DNA from: Pedobacter alluvionis
GTDB lineage: Bacteria > Bacteroidota > Bacteroidia > Sphingobacteriales > Sphingobacteriaceae
DNA length: 64,000 bases
Assembly: GCF_003664035.1 (NCBI RefSeq)
Contig: NZ_RCCK01000012.1
Span: 372,001-436,000 of the forward strand
Reading direction: 5' to 3'
Positions within the stretch are counted from its first letter, which is position 1; each line of letters starts with the position of its first letter. The notes below the pieces were generated by a model. The model ran no database searches. It worked only from the letters and a program-made list of their open reading frames with translations, and was not told the origin of the DNA. The position numbers and the translations under genes are program-made. Of the stretch, positions 43,354 through 53,059 are shown one piece after another.

Positions 43354-44090
43354 AGTTCAGCACACGCATTAAACTCATCTATACCAATGGCTTTAAAAGT
43401 AACCAGGTCGCCTCCCTTTAAAAGTGATGGCTGCGAACGGGTTACATTAAACATCTTTAATGGAGTTCTTCCAATAACCTGCCATCCTCCGGGTGTTTCC
43501 ATTGGATAAATGCCAGTTTGATTGCCTGCAATACCTACTGATCCTGCGGGTATTTTAGCATTAGGGACTTCTTTTCTAGGCGTTGATAATCTGGTATCCA
43601 TCCCGCCCATATAAGCGAAACCTGGCACAAAACCGATCATAAATACAACGTATTCGCCGGCAGTATGGATATCAATCACCTCAGTTTCGGTAAGTTTATT
43701 GGTGCGGGCTACTATTGACAGATCCCAACCAAAATCATCGTCATAACATACCGGAATAACCACGTTATCAGCTATTACCTTTGATTTTTCTCTTTTTATT
43801 TGTGCAATTTTATTTAAATGTGCGGATACCTTTTCGAAGCAAACCTCACCTGGAAGATCTGATAACATCACACTTAACGGATCAAAGAAAACAGTTAATG
43901 TAGTGTAAGCCGGAACGGTAGATATTAAACCAGAAAAAGGATTTTGTAAAAGCAATTGATTAAAATCAGTAATCAGGCCCAACAAATCGTTATCGATAGC
44001 CGTTCCGAATGTTATTGTAACCGATTTTTCGCTCAATCCGTAAATTTCTATGGGAATACCTGTTTCAAAACACCCTAACTGCTCATTCAT
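43350..44090 (-). CDS. pxpB: 5-oxoprolinase subunit B (KipI / AHS1)
   Basis: 246 residues, first gene of the operon. FGTAID..., VVIPVCYDD-FGWDL, then VVFMIGFVPGFAYMGGMDTRL, GSVGIAGNQTGIYPMETPGGWQVIGRTP fit AHS1/KipI. In Bacillus the KipI homologue also inhibits the sporulation kinase KinA; that role is irrelevant here, where all three Pxp subunits are encoded together. Confidence 0.95.
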   Translation of the reverse strand: MNEQLGCFETGIPIEIYGLSEKSVTITFGTAIDNDLLGLITDFNQLLLQNPFSGLISTVPAYTTLTVFFDPLSVMLSDLPGEVCFEKVSAHLNKIAQIKREKSKVIADNVVIPVCYDDDFGWDLSIVARTNKLTETEVIDIHTAGEYVVFMIGFVPGFAYMGGMDTRLSTPRKEVPNAKIPAGSVGIAGNQTGIYPMETPGGWQVIGRTPLKMFNVTRSQPSLLKGGDLVTFKAIGIDEFNACAEL

Positions 44091-44261
44091 ATAAAAACAG
44101 TAAGATTTAATAATAAATATTCTTCATCATACGGGGAATGACAGCTAAACTGCCGCTATAAAAATGAATATATATTATTAAAATAACAAAGATTTTGAGA
44201 ATAGGATAAAAAAAGTAGAACTATCAGCATGAAATTACTAAATCACCGATAAAATGTTAAT

Positions 44262-45545
44262 CTAATTTTTCTTCGCTTCTTGGCCTTTTATCAATTTCAA
44301 TAACTCATCCTGCTCTTCGGCTTCTAATTCGATTATGCCATTAAACATTTCAAAAATTTCATCACGGAGGTTAGAGCGCATTAAAAGATCGGTAAGACGT
44401 ACAATGGTTTTCTTTTGATCGGTATTTAAACTACTAAACAATTTAGGCTCCACTTCATATAATGCCTTAATTAAACTAACCAACTCCGGTTTCCTTAATT
44501 CTTGCTCTCTTTCGCTGGCATAAACAGGAAATATCTCATCCTCTTCGTAAGTTTCAATCAGGCGGTTGGCATATTCTTTTAAAAACGGTTTACGTTTACT
44601 TTTAAGATATTCCGTTAATGCTTTAATCAAAAATCTATATTCTGCAGAAGATTTAGCTGCACCAAATATGGCCACCTGCCCTTCATTTTCGAAACTCTTA
44701 AAATCGAAATCACGAAAAAAATCACTATCAATGTAAACACTATGAAAATAATCGTCGCTCTTTTTATTTAAGGTGGTGTAATCTTTATAAATTTCTTCTC
44801 CACTAGCCGAGAAATAGTATTTAGAGAGTTCTTTGTGGAGATTTTCTTTCCAATGAACATATTTAATCTTAAAATTAACGGCAGTATCGGGATAAAAAAG
44901 ATTAAACTCTTCTACAGTTTTAATATTGCTGCTAAAATCCAATGCTTCACCATTTACAATAATCGAGTAATTTTTGTGTTTATTCAATTCAATAAACCAA
45001 CAGAATTCGTTTATCAAAAAAGGAAGTACTGTTTCTTCTAAATCCTGTTGACTTATCTTCAAATTAGTGAAAGAAACGGTTGTTCCAGTTTCACCAGTAT
45101 TGCCCGGAACGCTGGAAAAATCGTGGCTGTAACTATTTAAAGCACCAGTATTAATGTGTATTTCGCCAGAATAAAATCCTTTTTCTGCTTGGTAAGTGGT
45201 TTGCCAAACGGCATTATGCGCAAAGGTAAAAAAGGTAAGTCTCCCCACCCCATTACGGCCATGCATTTTCGAGGTGTGCTTTGGTGCTACAATCTGAGTA
45301 GATTTTTCAGATTCGAAAAACGGATCGAATTTTTGTTGTAAGCGATCAAAATTAATTCCATAACCATTATCAGCAATCGTTAACTGCTCCAACAGGCCAA
45401 GCGTATTGGCTACATAATCTATACGGATGGTATTCGCATTGGCGTCAAAACCATTCCATATGTACTCCGCAATGGCCTGCTTTTCATTATAGTTCTTAAG
45501 TACTTTTTGTATTCCCTTTGAAGTGATATTAACGTTTACCGACAT
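44262..45545 (-). CDS. Stand-alone GHKL-type ATPase
   Basis: About 427 residues, cytoplasmic. The N-terminal 180 residues carry the Bergerat ATP fold: N-box EYIWNGFDANA (Glu and Asn for magnesium), G1 box ADNGYGI, G2 box HGRNGVGRL and a late GTTVSF. The C-terminal 200 residues are helical and charged with no family I know. I prefer MSVNVN at 45545 as start; ten hydrophobic codons upstream are open. Unlike two-component kinases there is no histidine-dimerisation domain, and unlike MutL no endonuclease motif. It resembles the HSP90/MORC-like single ATPases found in bacterial conflict loci, but no effector gene is beside it. Function unknown. Confidence 0.75.
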   Translation of the reverse strand: MSVNVNITSKGIQKVLKNYNEKQAIAEYIWNGFDANANTIRIDYVANTLGLLEQLTIADNGYGINFDRLQQKFDPFFESEKSTQIVAPKHTSKMHGRNGVGRLTFFTFAHNAVWQTTYQAEKGFYSGEIHINTGALNSYSHDFSSVPGNTGETGTTVSFTNLKISQQDLEETVLPFLINEFCWFIELNKHKNYSIIVNGEALDFSSNIKTVEEFNLFYPDTAVNFKIKYVHWKENLHKELSKYYFSASGEEIYKDYTTLNKKSDDYFHSVYIDSDFFRDFDFKSFENEGQVAIFGAAKSSAEYRFLIKALTEYLKSKRKPFLKEYANRLIETYEEDEIFPVYASEREQELRKPELVSLIKALYEVEPKLFSSLNTDQKKTIVRLTDLLMRSNLRDEIFEMFNGIIELEAEEQDELLKLIKGQEAKKN

Positions 45546-45710
45546 ACTTACTAAATTAATTAGCAAATATATCATTATATTTTAATCATTCAGGATGTTA
45601 ATATAGTAAGTTTATACGCGCACATTAAACGGCTTCTTTTAGCGTATTTTTATACTATCAGCCACCCATTTATCATTAAATCATTGCCAGGCCTGCATGA
45701 GATGATTTCT

Positions 45711-46592
45711 CTAATCCAGCTTCTCTTCTATCAATAATTTAATAATCCCATCAGCCATTCCTACTTTAGGTACATAAATCTGTTTTATACCCGTCCACTT
45801 CATTAAAGTTAAATAAATTTCGCAAGCGGGGATAATTACATCCGCACGATCGGGATTTAAGCCCAAGGTATTGATCCTTTCTTTCAATGAATAACTGGTT
45901 AATTTATTATACATCGAATTTAATTTCTGTAACGATAAAGGCGCATTTTCCTTCTCATCCGACATGCGAAACAATTTATTAATATTGCCACCCGTACCTA
46001 TACCAGCTAAGTGTTTATATTCTTTTGTATGCTCTTTTACCCAATCTTTCATCTCTTCCCAGGTTTCTTCCTTATCCTGATTGTCGAGCATTCTGATTGT
46101 ACCAATATTGAAAGATCTTGATGCTTCCGGAGTACCCTTTACAAAAACAGATAATTCGGTGCTACCCCCACCCACATCAATATACAGGTAGTTTTTATTT
46201 TCGTCTAATTCTTCTTCTATATGGTTGGCATAAATAATATTCGCTTCCCGCTGCCCCTCAATAATTTCTAAGGTAATGTTTGTTTGCTCCTTAATCAGTT
46301 TTACAATATCCTGTCCGTTGCTGGCTTCACGCATGGCAGATGTTGCACAAGCCAAATATTCAGAAACATGATACACATCCATCAGATTTTTAAAAGCGGT
46401 CATGGTTTTTACCAGGTCTGCAGATTTTTTCTCCGAAATATATTGATCTAAGAATGCATCATCTCCCAACCGGAGTGGCACACGTATCAGGGTGTTCTTT
46501 TTGTATTTATATTTTCCGTCTTGTTTGCTAATATCTGCAATGAGTAACCTCACCGCATTCGAACCGATATCTATAGCTGCGTATCTTAACAT
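45711..46592 (-). CDS. ppx: Ppx/GppA-family exopolyphosphatase
   Basis: 293-residue ASKHA phosphatase. YAAIDIGSNAVRLLI and LYIDVGGGSTELSVF are the two nucleotide/phosphate-binding loops, with EIIEGQREANI between them. Hydrolyses polyphosphate or guanosine pentaphosphate. It is one base overlapped with the ppk1 stop (TAATG), so both directions of polyphosphate metabolism are in one operon. It is short (Ppx1 without the extra C-terminal domain). Confidence 0.9.
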   Translation of the reverse strand: MLRYAAIDIGSNAVRLLIADISKQDGKYKYKKNTLIRVPLRLGDDAFLDQYISEKKSADLVKTMTAFKNLMDVYHVSEYLACATSAMREASNGQDIVKLIKEQTNITLEIIEGQREANIIYANHIEEELDENKNYLYIDVGGGSTELSVFVKGTPEASRSFNIGTIRMLDNQDKEETWEEMKDWVKEHTKEYKHLAGIGTGGNINKLFRMSDEKENAPLSLQKLNSMYNKLTSYSLKERINTLGLNPDRADVIIPACEIYLTLMKWTGIKQIYVPKVGMADGIIKLLIEEKLD

Positions 46593-48652
46593 TATGATTG
46601 ATGCTTGGTTTTTAAATAGTTGTAGATGTCTACCTGTGCCCTTATTTTTTTACTTAATCTGTTTTTATGGTATTTGTTATTGTTTAAGGCATTAATTTGC
46701 CTCGATTTGGTATTGTCTTGCAGTTGCAGGTCAATAATGTCTTGTATCTCCTGTTTAACATCATGATCCAGAACTGGAAAACCTACTTCCACGCGGTGCT
46801 CGAAATTTCTGCTCATTAAATCTGCAGAAGATAAATACATATCGTTTTTACCATTATTACTGAAGATATAAACCCGGGCATGTTCCAAAAACTTATCGAT
46901 AATACTAATAACGGTAATATTTTCGCTAAAGCCCTTTACGCCTGGCACCAGGCAGCAGATACCGCGTATAATAAGCTGAATTTTAACCCCGGCATTGCTC
47001 GCATCGTAAAGTTTGGAAATAATGCCTTCATCAGCTAAACTGTTTACCTTTAACATGATATAAGCAAGTTTACCCTGTTTGGCATTTCTGATTTCTCGGT
47101 TGATAAAATTAACCAGTTTAGAGCGACTCTCCAGTGGTGAAACAATCAGGTGCCTGAAGCCTTTGGTTACCGTACGCTTGCTCAATGCATCAAAAAGTTT
47201 GACCAGATCGTTGGTAATCTCTTTCTTTGCGGTAAAAATGCTATGATCGCAATATAAACCTGCAGTTTTCTCATTAAAATTCCCTGTAGCTAAATTGGCG
47301 TAGTAAACCGGCTTATCCTTTTCAATCCGTTTAACCAAACAAATTTTAGAGTGTACTTTGTAATCTGTTAAACCGTAATTTACTTTAACCCCCTCTTCCA
47401 TTAAACGGCTTGTCCAGTAAATATTAGCCTGTTCATCAAAGCGGGCTTTAAGTTCTAATAAAACAGAAACAGCCTTTCCATTTTTAGCAGCGTTAATTAA
47501 GGCATTGATTACTTTCGAGTTTTCAGCTAACCGGTATAAGGTAATCTGTATTTCGGTTACTTTCGGATCAATTGCCGCCTCACGTAAGAATAAAATAATG
47601 TAATCGTACGATTGGTATGGCAGATTCACCAGATAATCACGCTGGGCAACTTTATTGAACATGCTTTGGGTTCTATGCAGATCGTGCACCTTAAGCGGTA
47701 CGTTCGGGGCATATTCCAATTCTTTTTTACCCACATTCGGGAAAGCGATAAAATCGCCAAATTTATGGTAACGGTTACCGGGGATTAAACTATCTGCCTC
47801 TAGCTTGAGTTTGTTTACCAAAACGGTAAGCATATTAAGCGGCATGGCCGAATCATAAAGCAGGCGCATTGGTTTGCCTTTTTTGCGTTTTTCTAAACTG
47901 CTTTTTAAATCTTCGATAAACTTATCATTAATGTTTTTATCAATATCCAGTTCGGCATCCCGTGTTAACTGGATCGAATAAGCCTCTAAATTATCGTAAG
48001 TAAAAACATAGAAGATATCATCTAAACAATACCTGATAATATCTTCAGCAAGAATTATAAATTTCAGATCGTTTGTTTCCGGCAGCACCAAAAACCGGGG
48101 TAAATTAGGCGGAATTTCGATTAATGCATACTTTTCTCTAACTTTTGTATCCTTTTTAGAAAGTTTAACAAAGAAATATAGATACCTGTCTTTCAGTTCG
48201 GGAAATGGCTTATCCATATCCAGCATAATCGGAACCACATTTGATAAAATCTTATCCCTGAAATGATTTTTAACGAATTCTCCCCTGCTTACATTCAGTT
48301 GAGTATCGTTTAAAATAAAAATCCTGTTTTGAGCAAGTTCGTTAATTAAGGTAGCCTGAAAAAGCTGGTCGAATTTTCTTTCCTGTTTTACAACGATATT
48401 TTTAATCTCATTCAGAATTTTCTTTGGATTAAATCCCAAAAGTGCCTTAGCCTTATCGTTCAGATTGGTTAACCGGGTCATGGTGGCCACCCTTACACGA
48501 TAAAACTCTTCTAAATTGGAAGAAAATATAGATAGAAATTTAATCCGTTCAATCAGCGGAACTGTTTCATCGGCCGCTTCTTGCAATACACGTTCATTAA
48601 AGTAAAGCCAACTGATTTCGCGGTTAAAAAATGGAATCTTCTTATTACTCAT
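46592..48652 (-). CDS. ppk1: Polyphosphate kinase 1
   Basis: 686 residues, the usual length. Makes polyphosphate from ATP. The N-terminal PFFNREISWLYFNERVLQEA, the head domain and the C-terminal catalytic domains with VHSKICLVKR (phospho-histidine) and NLATGNFNEKTAGLYCDHS are all present; EHARVYIFSNNGKNDMYLSSADLMSRN is near the end. A terminator separates it from the histone-like gene upstream. Confidence 0.96.
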   Translation of the reverse strand: MSNKKIPFFNREISWLYFNERVLQEAADETVPLIERIKFLSIFSSNLEEFYRVRVATMTRLTNLNDKAKALLGFNPKKILNEIKNIVVKQERKFDQLFQATLINELAQNRIFILNDTQLNVSRGEFVKNHFRDKILSNVVPIMLDMDKPFPELKDRYLYFFVKLSKKDTKVREKYALIEIPPNLPRFLVLPETNDLKFIILAEDIIRYCLDDIFYVFTYDNLEAYSIQLTRDAELDIDKNINDKFIEDLKSSLEKRKKGKPMRLLYDSAMPLNMLTVLVNKLKLEADSLIPGNRYHKFGDFIAFPNVGKKELEYAPNVPLKVHDLHRTQSMFNKVAQRDYLVNLPYQSYDYIILFLREAAIDPKVTEIQITLYRLAENSKVINALINAAKNGKAVSVLLELKARFDEQANIYWTSRLMEEGVKVNYGLTDYKVHSKICLVKRIEKDKPVYYANLATGNFNEKTAGLYCDHSIFTAKKEITNDLVKLFDALSKRTVTKGFRHLIVSPLESRSKLVNFINREIRNAKQGKLAYIMLKVNSLADEGIISKLYDASNAGVKIQLIIRGICCLVPGVKGFSENITVISIIDKFLEHARVYIFSNNGKNDMYLSSADLMSRNFEHRVEVGFPVLDHDVKQEIQDIIDLQLQDNTKSRQINALNNNKYHKNRLSKKIRAQVDIYNYLKTKHQS

Positions 48653-48656
48653 TTAA

Positions 48657-48686
48657 AAAAATAAAAAATCCCTGCCAAACAGGGAT
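48657..48686 (-). terminator. Rho-independent terminator after the histone-like gene
   Basis: On the minus strand ATCCCTG (48686-48680) pairs with CAGGGAT (48674-48668) over a TTTGG loop, followed by a U-rich run. It lies about 65 bases after the H1-like stop and just before the ppk1 start. Confidence 0.75.
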
Positions 48687-48751
48687 GTTCAAAACTGCAA
48701 ATTAATTTGTTAAATCGATGTTAATTCATTCGCATATTAACGTTAACAAAT

Positions 48752-49321
48752 TTATTTTCCGGCAGGATTTTTTACTACTTTCTTAACCGCAGGGGTAGCT
48801 TTCGCAACCGTTTTTTTAACAACCTCATTAGCCGTTTCCGGAGCTTTACTCACCGTTTTCTTAGCTACTTTAGTAGCTTCGTTAACAGCTTCTTTTGCTG
48901 TTGCCACTGATTTTGCCAATGCCTTTTCTGCTTTTTCTTCAGTTTCTATTGCGGCAACTTTAATGCTTTGTACTACTGGTTTTGCCTTCGCAACAGCTTT
49001 TTTAACTACTTTTTCAGCAGATTTTTCAGATTTACTTATCGCTTTGGCAACAGGTTTTTCCGCTGCTTTGGCTTTCTCTTTAGATGCATGTAACAAATCA
49101 TCAATTTTTTGTCCCACATCAGCTTTTACAATCGTAAATTTTTTGGTTAATTTTTTAGCCACCCGCTTACTTGCCTTACCAACCTCCGTACTAATTTCCG
49201 ATACATCATGACCTAAACTTTTAATTACGTCTAAAAACTTATCCGTAATTGATTGCTCAAGCTGTTTTTTAACTTCTTTTTTTGTGATCTTTTTTTGAGA
49301 CTTTGGTTTAGTGGTTTTCAT
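48752..49321 (-). CDS. Histone H1-like lysine/alanine-rich protein
   Basis: 189 residues with strong Lys/Ala/Val repeats (KKAVAKAKP, VAKKTVSKAPE, VKKTVAKATPAVKK). The composition is typical of bacterial H1-like nucleoid proteins, which compact DNA. The N-terminal 60 residues are less repetitive and helical. No enzyme motif. Single gene with its own terminator; the role is inferred from composition only. Confidence 0.7.
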   Translation of the reverse strand: MKTTKPKSQKKITKKEVKKQLEQSITDKFLDVIKSLGHDVSEISTEVGKASKRVAKKLTKKFTIVKADVGQKIDDLLHASKEKAKAAEKPVAKAISKSEKSAEKVVKKAVAKAKPVVQSIKVAAIETEEKAEKALAKSVATAKEAVNEATKVAKKTVSKAPETANEVVKKTVAKATPAVKKVVKNPAGK

Positions 49322-49397
49322 ATTATTTTTCGTTTTTTTGTGAGGATGGATTAATTTCTATTAAATCTACTTATTTTTTTACTTTAAAGCTAAAACC

Positions 49398-49889
49398 ATG
49401 CCTTCTTTTGATATTGTAAGTAAAGTTGATGCGCAAACGTTAGACAACGCCATTAACAATGCTAAAAAAGAAATCCTTAACCGATTCGACTTTAACGGAT
49501 CGAAAAGCACCATCGATCTGGATAAAAAAACAAACGTGGTAACCATTGTTACGGAAGATGATATGCGATTAAAAGCAATCGAAGATTCCATTATTTCGCG
49601 GATGATGAAACAGAATTTAGATCCGAAAAGTTTAGACTTTGGCGACGAGCATCAGGCCTCAGGCAACATGATCAGAAAAGAAATCAGCATAAAAGAAGGA
49701 TTAGATAAAGAAGCGGCGAAAAAAGTGGTGGCGAAAATCAAAGCCAGCGGCTTAAAAGTTCAACCATCTATTATGGATGATCAGGTTCGGGTTACAGCAA
49801 AGAAAATCGATGACTTGCAGGCCGTGATCAGCCTTTGTAGAAATGAAGATTTTAATCAGCCGTTGCAGTTTATTAATATGCGTAACTAG
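49398..49889 (+). CDS. yajQ: YajQ-family nucleotide-binding protein
   Basis: 163 residues, the standard size. MPSFDIVSKVD starts the family, then NRFDFNGSK, then GKVVAKIKASGLKVQ-like and the C-terminal DFNQPLQFINMRN. Binds cyclic di-GMP or other nucleotides in some bacteria. The normal YajQ end lets me trust both ends. Confidence 0.95.
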   Translation: MPSFDIVSKVDAQTLDNAINNAKKEILNRFDFNGSKSTIDLDKKTNVVTIVTEDDMRLKAIEDSIISRMMKQNLDPKSLDFGDEHQASGNMIRKEISIKEGLDKEAAKKVVAKIKASGLKVQPSIMDDQVRVTAKKIDDLQAVISLCRNEDFNQPLQFINMRN

Positions 49890-50017
49890 AAAGCTTAATT
49901 ATCTGAACTGGTTAATCGGTTAACTGCGGAAGAGGCTTAAAAAACTTAGCTAATTCTTTAAGTGGATTTTTGAAAGAATTCACTCATTTAATCATTCAAA
50001 ATCAATCATTAATCAAA

Positions 50018-50461
50018 ATGGAAATCAGCGAAAATGGTTTTATATTTTCAGATAAAAAGGAACTTTTAGATCCCGAAGCCATACATCATTATTTAAGTGT
50101 AGAATCTTATTGGGCAAAGGGCATTCCGCTAGATACCGTAAAACGTTCTATAGAAAATTCGCTTTGTTTTGGAATTTATAAAGATCAGGAACAGGTAGGT
50201 TTTGCGCGATGGATAACCGATAAGGCTACTTTTGCATGGCTTTGTGATGTTTATGTTAAAGAAAGCTACCGTGGCTTGGGTTTATCTAAAAAACTGATGT
50301 CGTTTATGATCTTTCATTCTGATTTACAGGGATTAAGAACATATCGCCTGGGCACTTTGGATGCACATGGATTGTATAAACAATTTGGTTTTGAACCAGT
50401 AGAAAATCCGGAACGTTTAATGGCTATTGTTATCAAAAATCCTTATGGAGTTGCACAATAA
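50018..50461 (+). CDS. GNAT-family N-acetyltransferase
   Basis: About 147 residues, one GNAT domain. The acetyl-CoA loop is VKESYRGLGLSKKLM, preceded by the strand AWLCDVYV and followed by a conserved DAHGLYKQFGFEPV. I chose the ATG at 50018 (MEISENG), because the 16 codons upstream do not resemble the family. Substrate unknown. Confidence 0.85.
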   Translation: MEISENGFIFSDKKELLDPEAIHHYLSVESYWAKGIPLDTVKRSIENSLCFGIYKDQEQVGFARWITDKATFAWLCDVYVKESYRGLGLSKKLMSFMIFHSDLQGLRTYRLGTLDAHGLYKQFGFEPVENPERLMAIVIKNPYGVAQ

Positions 50462-50522
50462 CTCTTACAACAAAACCTTTTTCCAGTGCTCTTGTTTCTA
50501 ATCTATTAAATATAGAGAAAAC

Positions 50523-51119
50523 ATGAAAAAGATATTTTTATTGTCAACAGCATTTGCCTTGGCACTTTCCTTTCAGGCTTGTCAAACTGCAGATAAAAAA
50601 TCGGCTACTACAAAAGACAGCGTATCTGGCGATACCACCATGGTAAATGGTAACCACGTTGCTGGTTCCGAGAGTACCGAATCTGGTATTGATGAGGCAG
50701 GCGCTACATTTTTAAGAAAAGCAGCTGTAGGTGGTATTATGGAAGTTGAAGCAGCTAAGATTGCCGCAAAAAATGCAAAAAGTACCGAAGTAAAAGACTT
50801 CGCGGCTAAAATGCTTGCCGACCATACCAAAGCGAATGCAGAATTAAAAGCTTTGGCGGTAAACAAAAAAGTGATTACTCCTGATGCATTGCCCGCCGAT
50901 GAGCAGATCCATTTGGATGGAATGAAAAAAATGACCGGTACAGCATTTGATAAACATTATATGGCTATGATGGTTACCGATCATGAAAAAACAGTAGCAT
51001 TATTTAAACAGGGGATTGAAAACCGTGACCAAAGCATCAAAGAATGGGCTACGAATACTTTAAAAGTAATTGAATCACATGATGAAATGGCTAAGAAGAT
51101 TGCAGCTGGATTAAAATAG
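50523..51119 (+). CDS. DUF4142 lipoprotein, second copy
   Basis: 198 residues with a lipoprotein signal (LLSTAFALALSFQA then Cys, followed by QTADKK). The DUF4142 part (AAVGGIMEVEAAKIAAK, DFAAKMLADHTKAN, KIAAGLK) is clearly paralogous to the protein at 22508, sharing the pattern (A/G)GI.EVE..K.A and the KxxxDH motif. No partner gene. Function unknown. Confidence 0.88.
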   Translation: MKKIFLLSTAFALALSFQACQTADKKSATTKDSVSGDTTMVNGNHVAGSESTESGIDEAGATFLRKAAVGGIMEVEAAKIAAKNAKSTEVKDFAAKMLADHTKANAELKALAVNKKVITPDALPADEQIHLDGMKKMTGTAFDKHYMAMMVTDHEKTVALFKQGIENRDQSIKEWATNTLKVIESHDEMAKKIAAGLK

Positions 51120-51139
51120 AGTAAGGTAATTTTTATAGT

Positions 51140-51200
51140 GCGGTCGTCATTTCGAGCGGAGTGCAATGTATTGAAGAAATCTGTTTAGATAGATCCCTCC
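51140..51200 (+). repeat. Dispersed spacer repeat fragment
   Basis: GTCATTTCGAGCGGAGTGCA followed by TTGAAGAAATCTGTTTAGATAGATCCCTCC. Related fragments are at about 2700, 3490, 11764, 22310 and 52980, all in intergenic DNA. They look like degenerate members of a REP-like family. Confidence 0.6.
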
Positions 51201-51353
51201 AGTACCACGTTGCCCCCTTTGAGGTGGCGACTTTTATATTGAAAACTACCTAAAAGTTAGTGATAAAATATCCTAACAGCATTAAATTTTAATAGAATTT
51301 CTTTCAATAAAAAATTAAAATTAACTTTCGCCGTTTAATACAAAAATACATAA

Positions 51354-52967
51354 ATGAATAAGAGTAGAATTTTTAGCGCGCTATTAAGCATTGCGTTCGT
51401 AAGTGCAGTACCAACTTTGGCCAATGCGCAAAAAGCCAATTGGCAAAACCTTGATCTTAAAAGTGATAGCACTTTCGGAATCAGTACCGAAAAAGCATAT
51501 AAGGAACTTTTAAAAGGTAAAAAATCTGTTAAAGTAATTGTAGCCGTAAATGATGGCGGTGTAGAAGCTACACACGAGGATTTAAAACGGATTATGTGGG
51601 TAAATACCAAAGAGATAGCTGGCAATGGTAAGGATGACGACAAGAATGGCTATATCGACGATATTAATGGCTGGAATTTTATTGGCGGCCCTAAAGAATC
51701 TGTAAATTTCGAAACTTTAGAATTAACCCGTTTAGTTCGTCGCGACCAGGTACGTTTTGCCAATACCACAGATGCGAATGTAACGGAAAAAGATAAAAAG
51801 GATTTCGAGGTTTTTAAAGCAGAAAGAGCCGAATTGGAAAAACAATTAGCGGAAGCTAAGGGAAATCTGGCAGGTATTACTGGTTTTAAAAATGCTTTAG
51901 ATGCAGTAGTAAAGAAAATCGGTAAAGAAAATCCAACCGCAGAAGATTTTAAAAACTTTAAACCTGCTACTGAGGTTGAAGGCAGGATCCAAAATGTATT
52001 AACTCAAGAATTAGAAAAAGGCAGTTTTAAAGATTTTTACGAAGGTCAGATTGTAGAGGGATTCGATTATTATACACGCCAGGCCAGTTACAACTTAAAT
52101 CTTGATTATGATCCACGCTCCATAGTTGGCGATGATCCAAACAATCCTAAGGAAAAATTTTATGGCAATAACGATGTTGCAGGTCCTGACGCTATGCACG
52201 GCACGCACGTAGCTGGTATTATTGCAGCTGACAGAACCAACAAACTTGGTATTTTAGGTGTAGCTGATAATGTTGTCATTATGGGGGTTCGTTGTACGCC
52301 AAATGGTGATGAAAGAGATAAAGATGTGGCAAATGGAATCCGTTACGCGGTTGATAATGGCGCAAAAGTAATTAACATGAGTTTTGGTAAAGCTTATAGC
52401 TGGGATAAAGCTATTGTTAACGAAGCGATGAAATATGCTGCATCTAAAGATGTACTGATCGTTCAGGCTGCAGGTAACGAAAACAAAAATATCGATGTTG
52501 AAAATAATTTCCCTAACCATAAGGATTTAGACGAAAAAACCATTGCATCGTGGATTACTGTTGGTGCTTCAGGCCCTCAGGACGATGAAACACTAAAAGC
52601 CAGTTTTTCTAACTTTGGTAAAACACAGGTTGATGTTTTCGCTCCTGGTGTTCAGATTTACTCTACGGTACCAGGTTCTAAATACAAAAACTTAGATGGA
52701 ACGAGTATGGCCTCTCCTGTTGTAGCCGGTTTAGCCGGATTAATCCGTTCTTATTATCCTAAATTATCAGCAGCACAGGTAAAAGAAATTATCGTTAAAT
52801 CGGTTACTAAAGTGAATCACAATGTAGAATATGCTAAAGGCGAAGGGCCAGATGCAGAAAAAGTTTCTGTTCCTTTTTCTGATCTTTGTATCAGCGGTGG
52901 AATTGTGAATACTTATAATGCATTAAAATTAGCGGCAACTTATTCAGGTAAAGCAGTTGCTAAATAA
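51354..52967 (+). CDS. Secreted S8 (subtilisin-like) serine peptidase
   Basis: 537 residues with a signal peptide (about 1-26, SALLSIAFVSAVPTLANAQ). The catalytic triad is Asp67 (VAVNDGGVE), His282 (MHGTHVAGIIAA) and Ser451 (GTSMASPVVAG). The oxyanion Asn is in QAAGNE. Between Asp and His lies an insertion of about 150 residues that contains a charged, possibly coiled-coil stretch (EVFKAERAELEKQLAEAKG). Most S8 enzymes have far less there. No C-terminal sorting domain is visible, so it is probably periplasmic or released. Followed by a terminator. Confidence 0.9.
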   Translation: MNKSRIFSALLSIAFVSAVPTLANAQKANWQNLDLKSDSTFGISTEKAYKELLKGKKSVKVIVAVNDGGVEATHEDLKRIMWVNTKEIAGNGKDDDKNGYIDDINGWNFIGGPKESVNFETLELTRLVRRDQVRFANTTDANVTEKDKKDFEVFKAERAELEKQLAEAKGNLAGITGFKNALDAVVKKIGKENPTAEDFKNFKPATEVEGRIQNVLTQELEKGSFKDFYEGQIVEGFDYYTRQASYNLNLDYDPRSIVGDDPNNPKEKFYGNNDVAGPDAMHGTHVAGIIAADRTNKLGILGVADNVVIMGVRCTPNGDERDKDVANGIRYAVDNGAKVINMSFGKAYSWDKAIVNEAMKYAASKDVLIVQAAGNENKNIDVENNFPNHKDLDEKTIASWITVGASGPQDDETLKASFSNFGKTQVDVFAPGVQIYSTVPGSKYKNLDGTSMASPVVAGLAGLIRSYYPKLSAAQVKEIIVKSVTKVNHNVEYAKGEGPDAEKVSVPFSDLCISGGIVNTYNALKLAATYSGKAVAK

Positions 52968-53010
52968 TCTTTCAGATTGTCATTCTGAGCAATTGCGAAG
53001 AATCTTTATA

Positions 53011-53046
53011 AAAATGCGTCCCAATTTATAATGGACGCATTTTTTG
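53011..53046 (+). terminator. Rho-independent terminator
   Basis: AAAATGCGTCC (53011-53021) pairs perfectly with GGACGCATTTT (53033-53043) and runs into a T-tract. Ends the S8 peptidase transcript. Confidence 0.9.
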
Positions 53047-53059
53047 TTTGTGGTATCTG

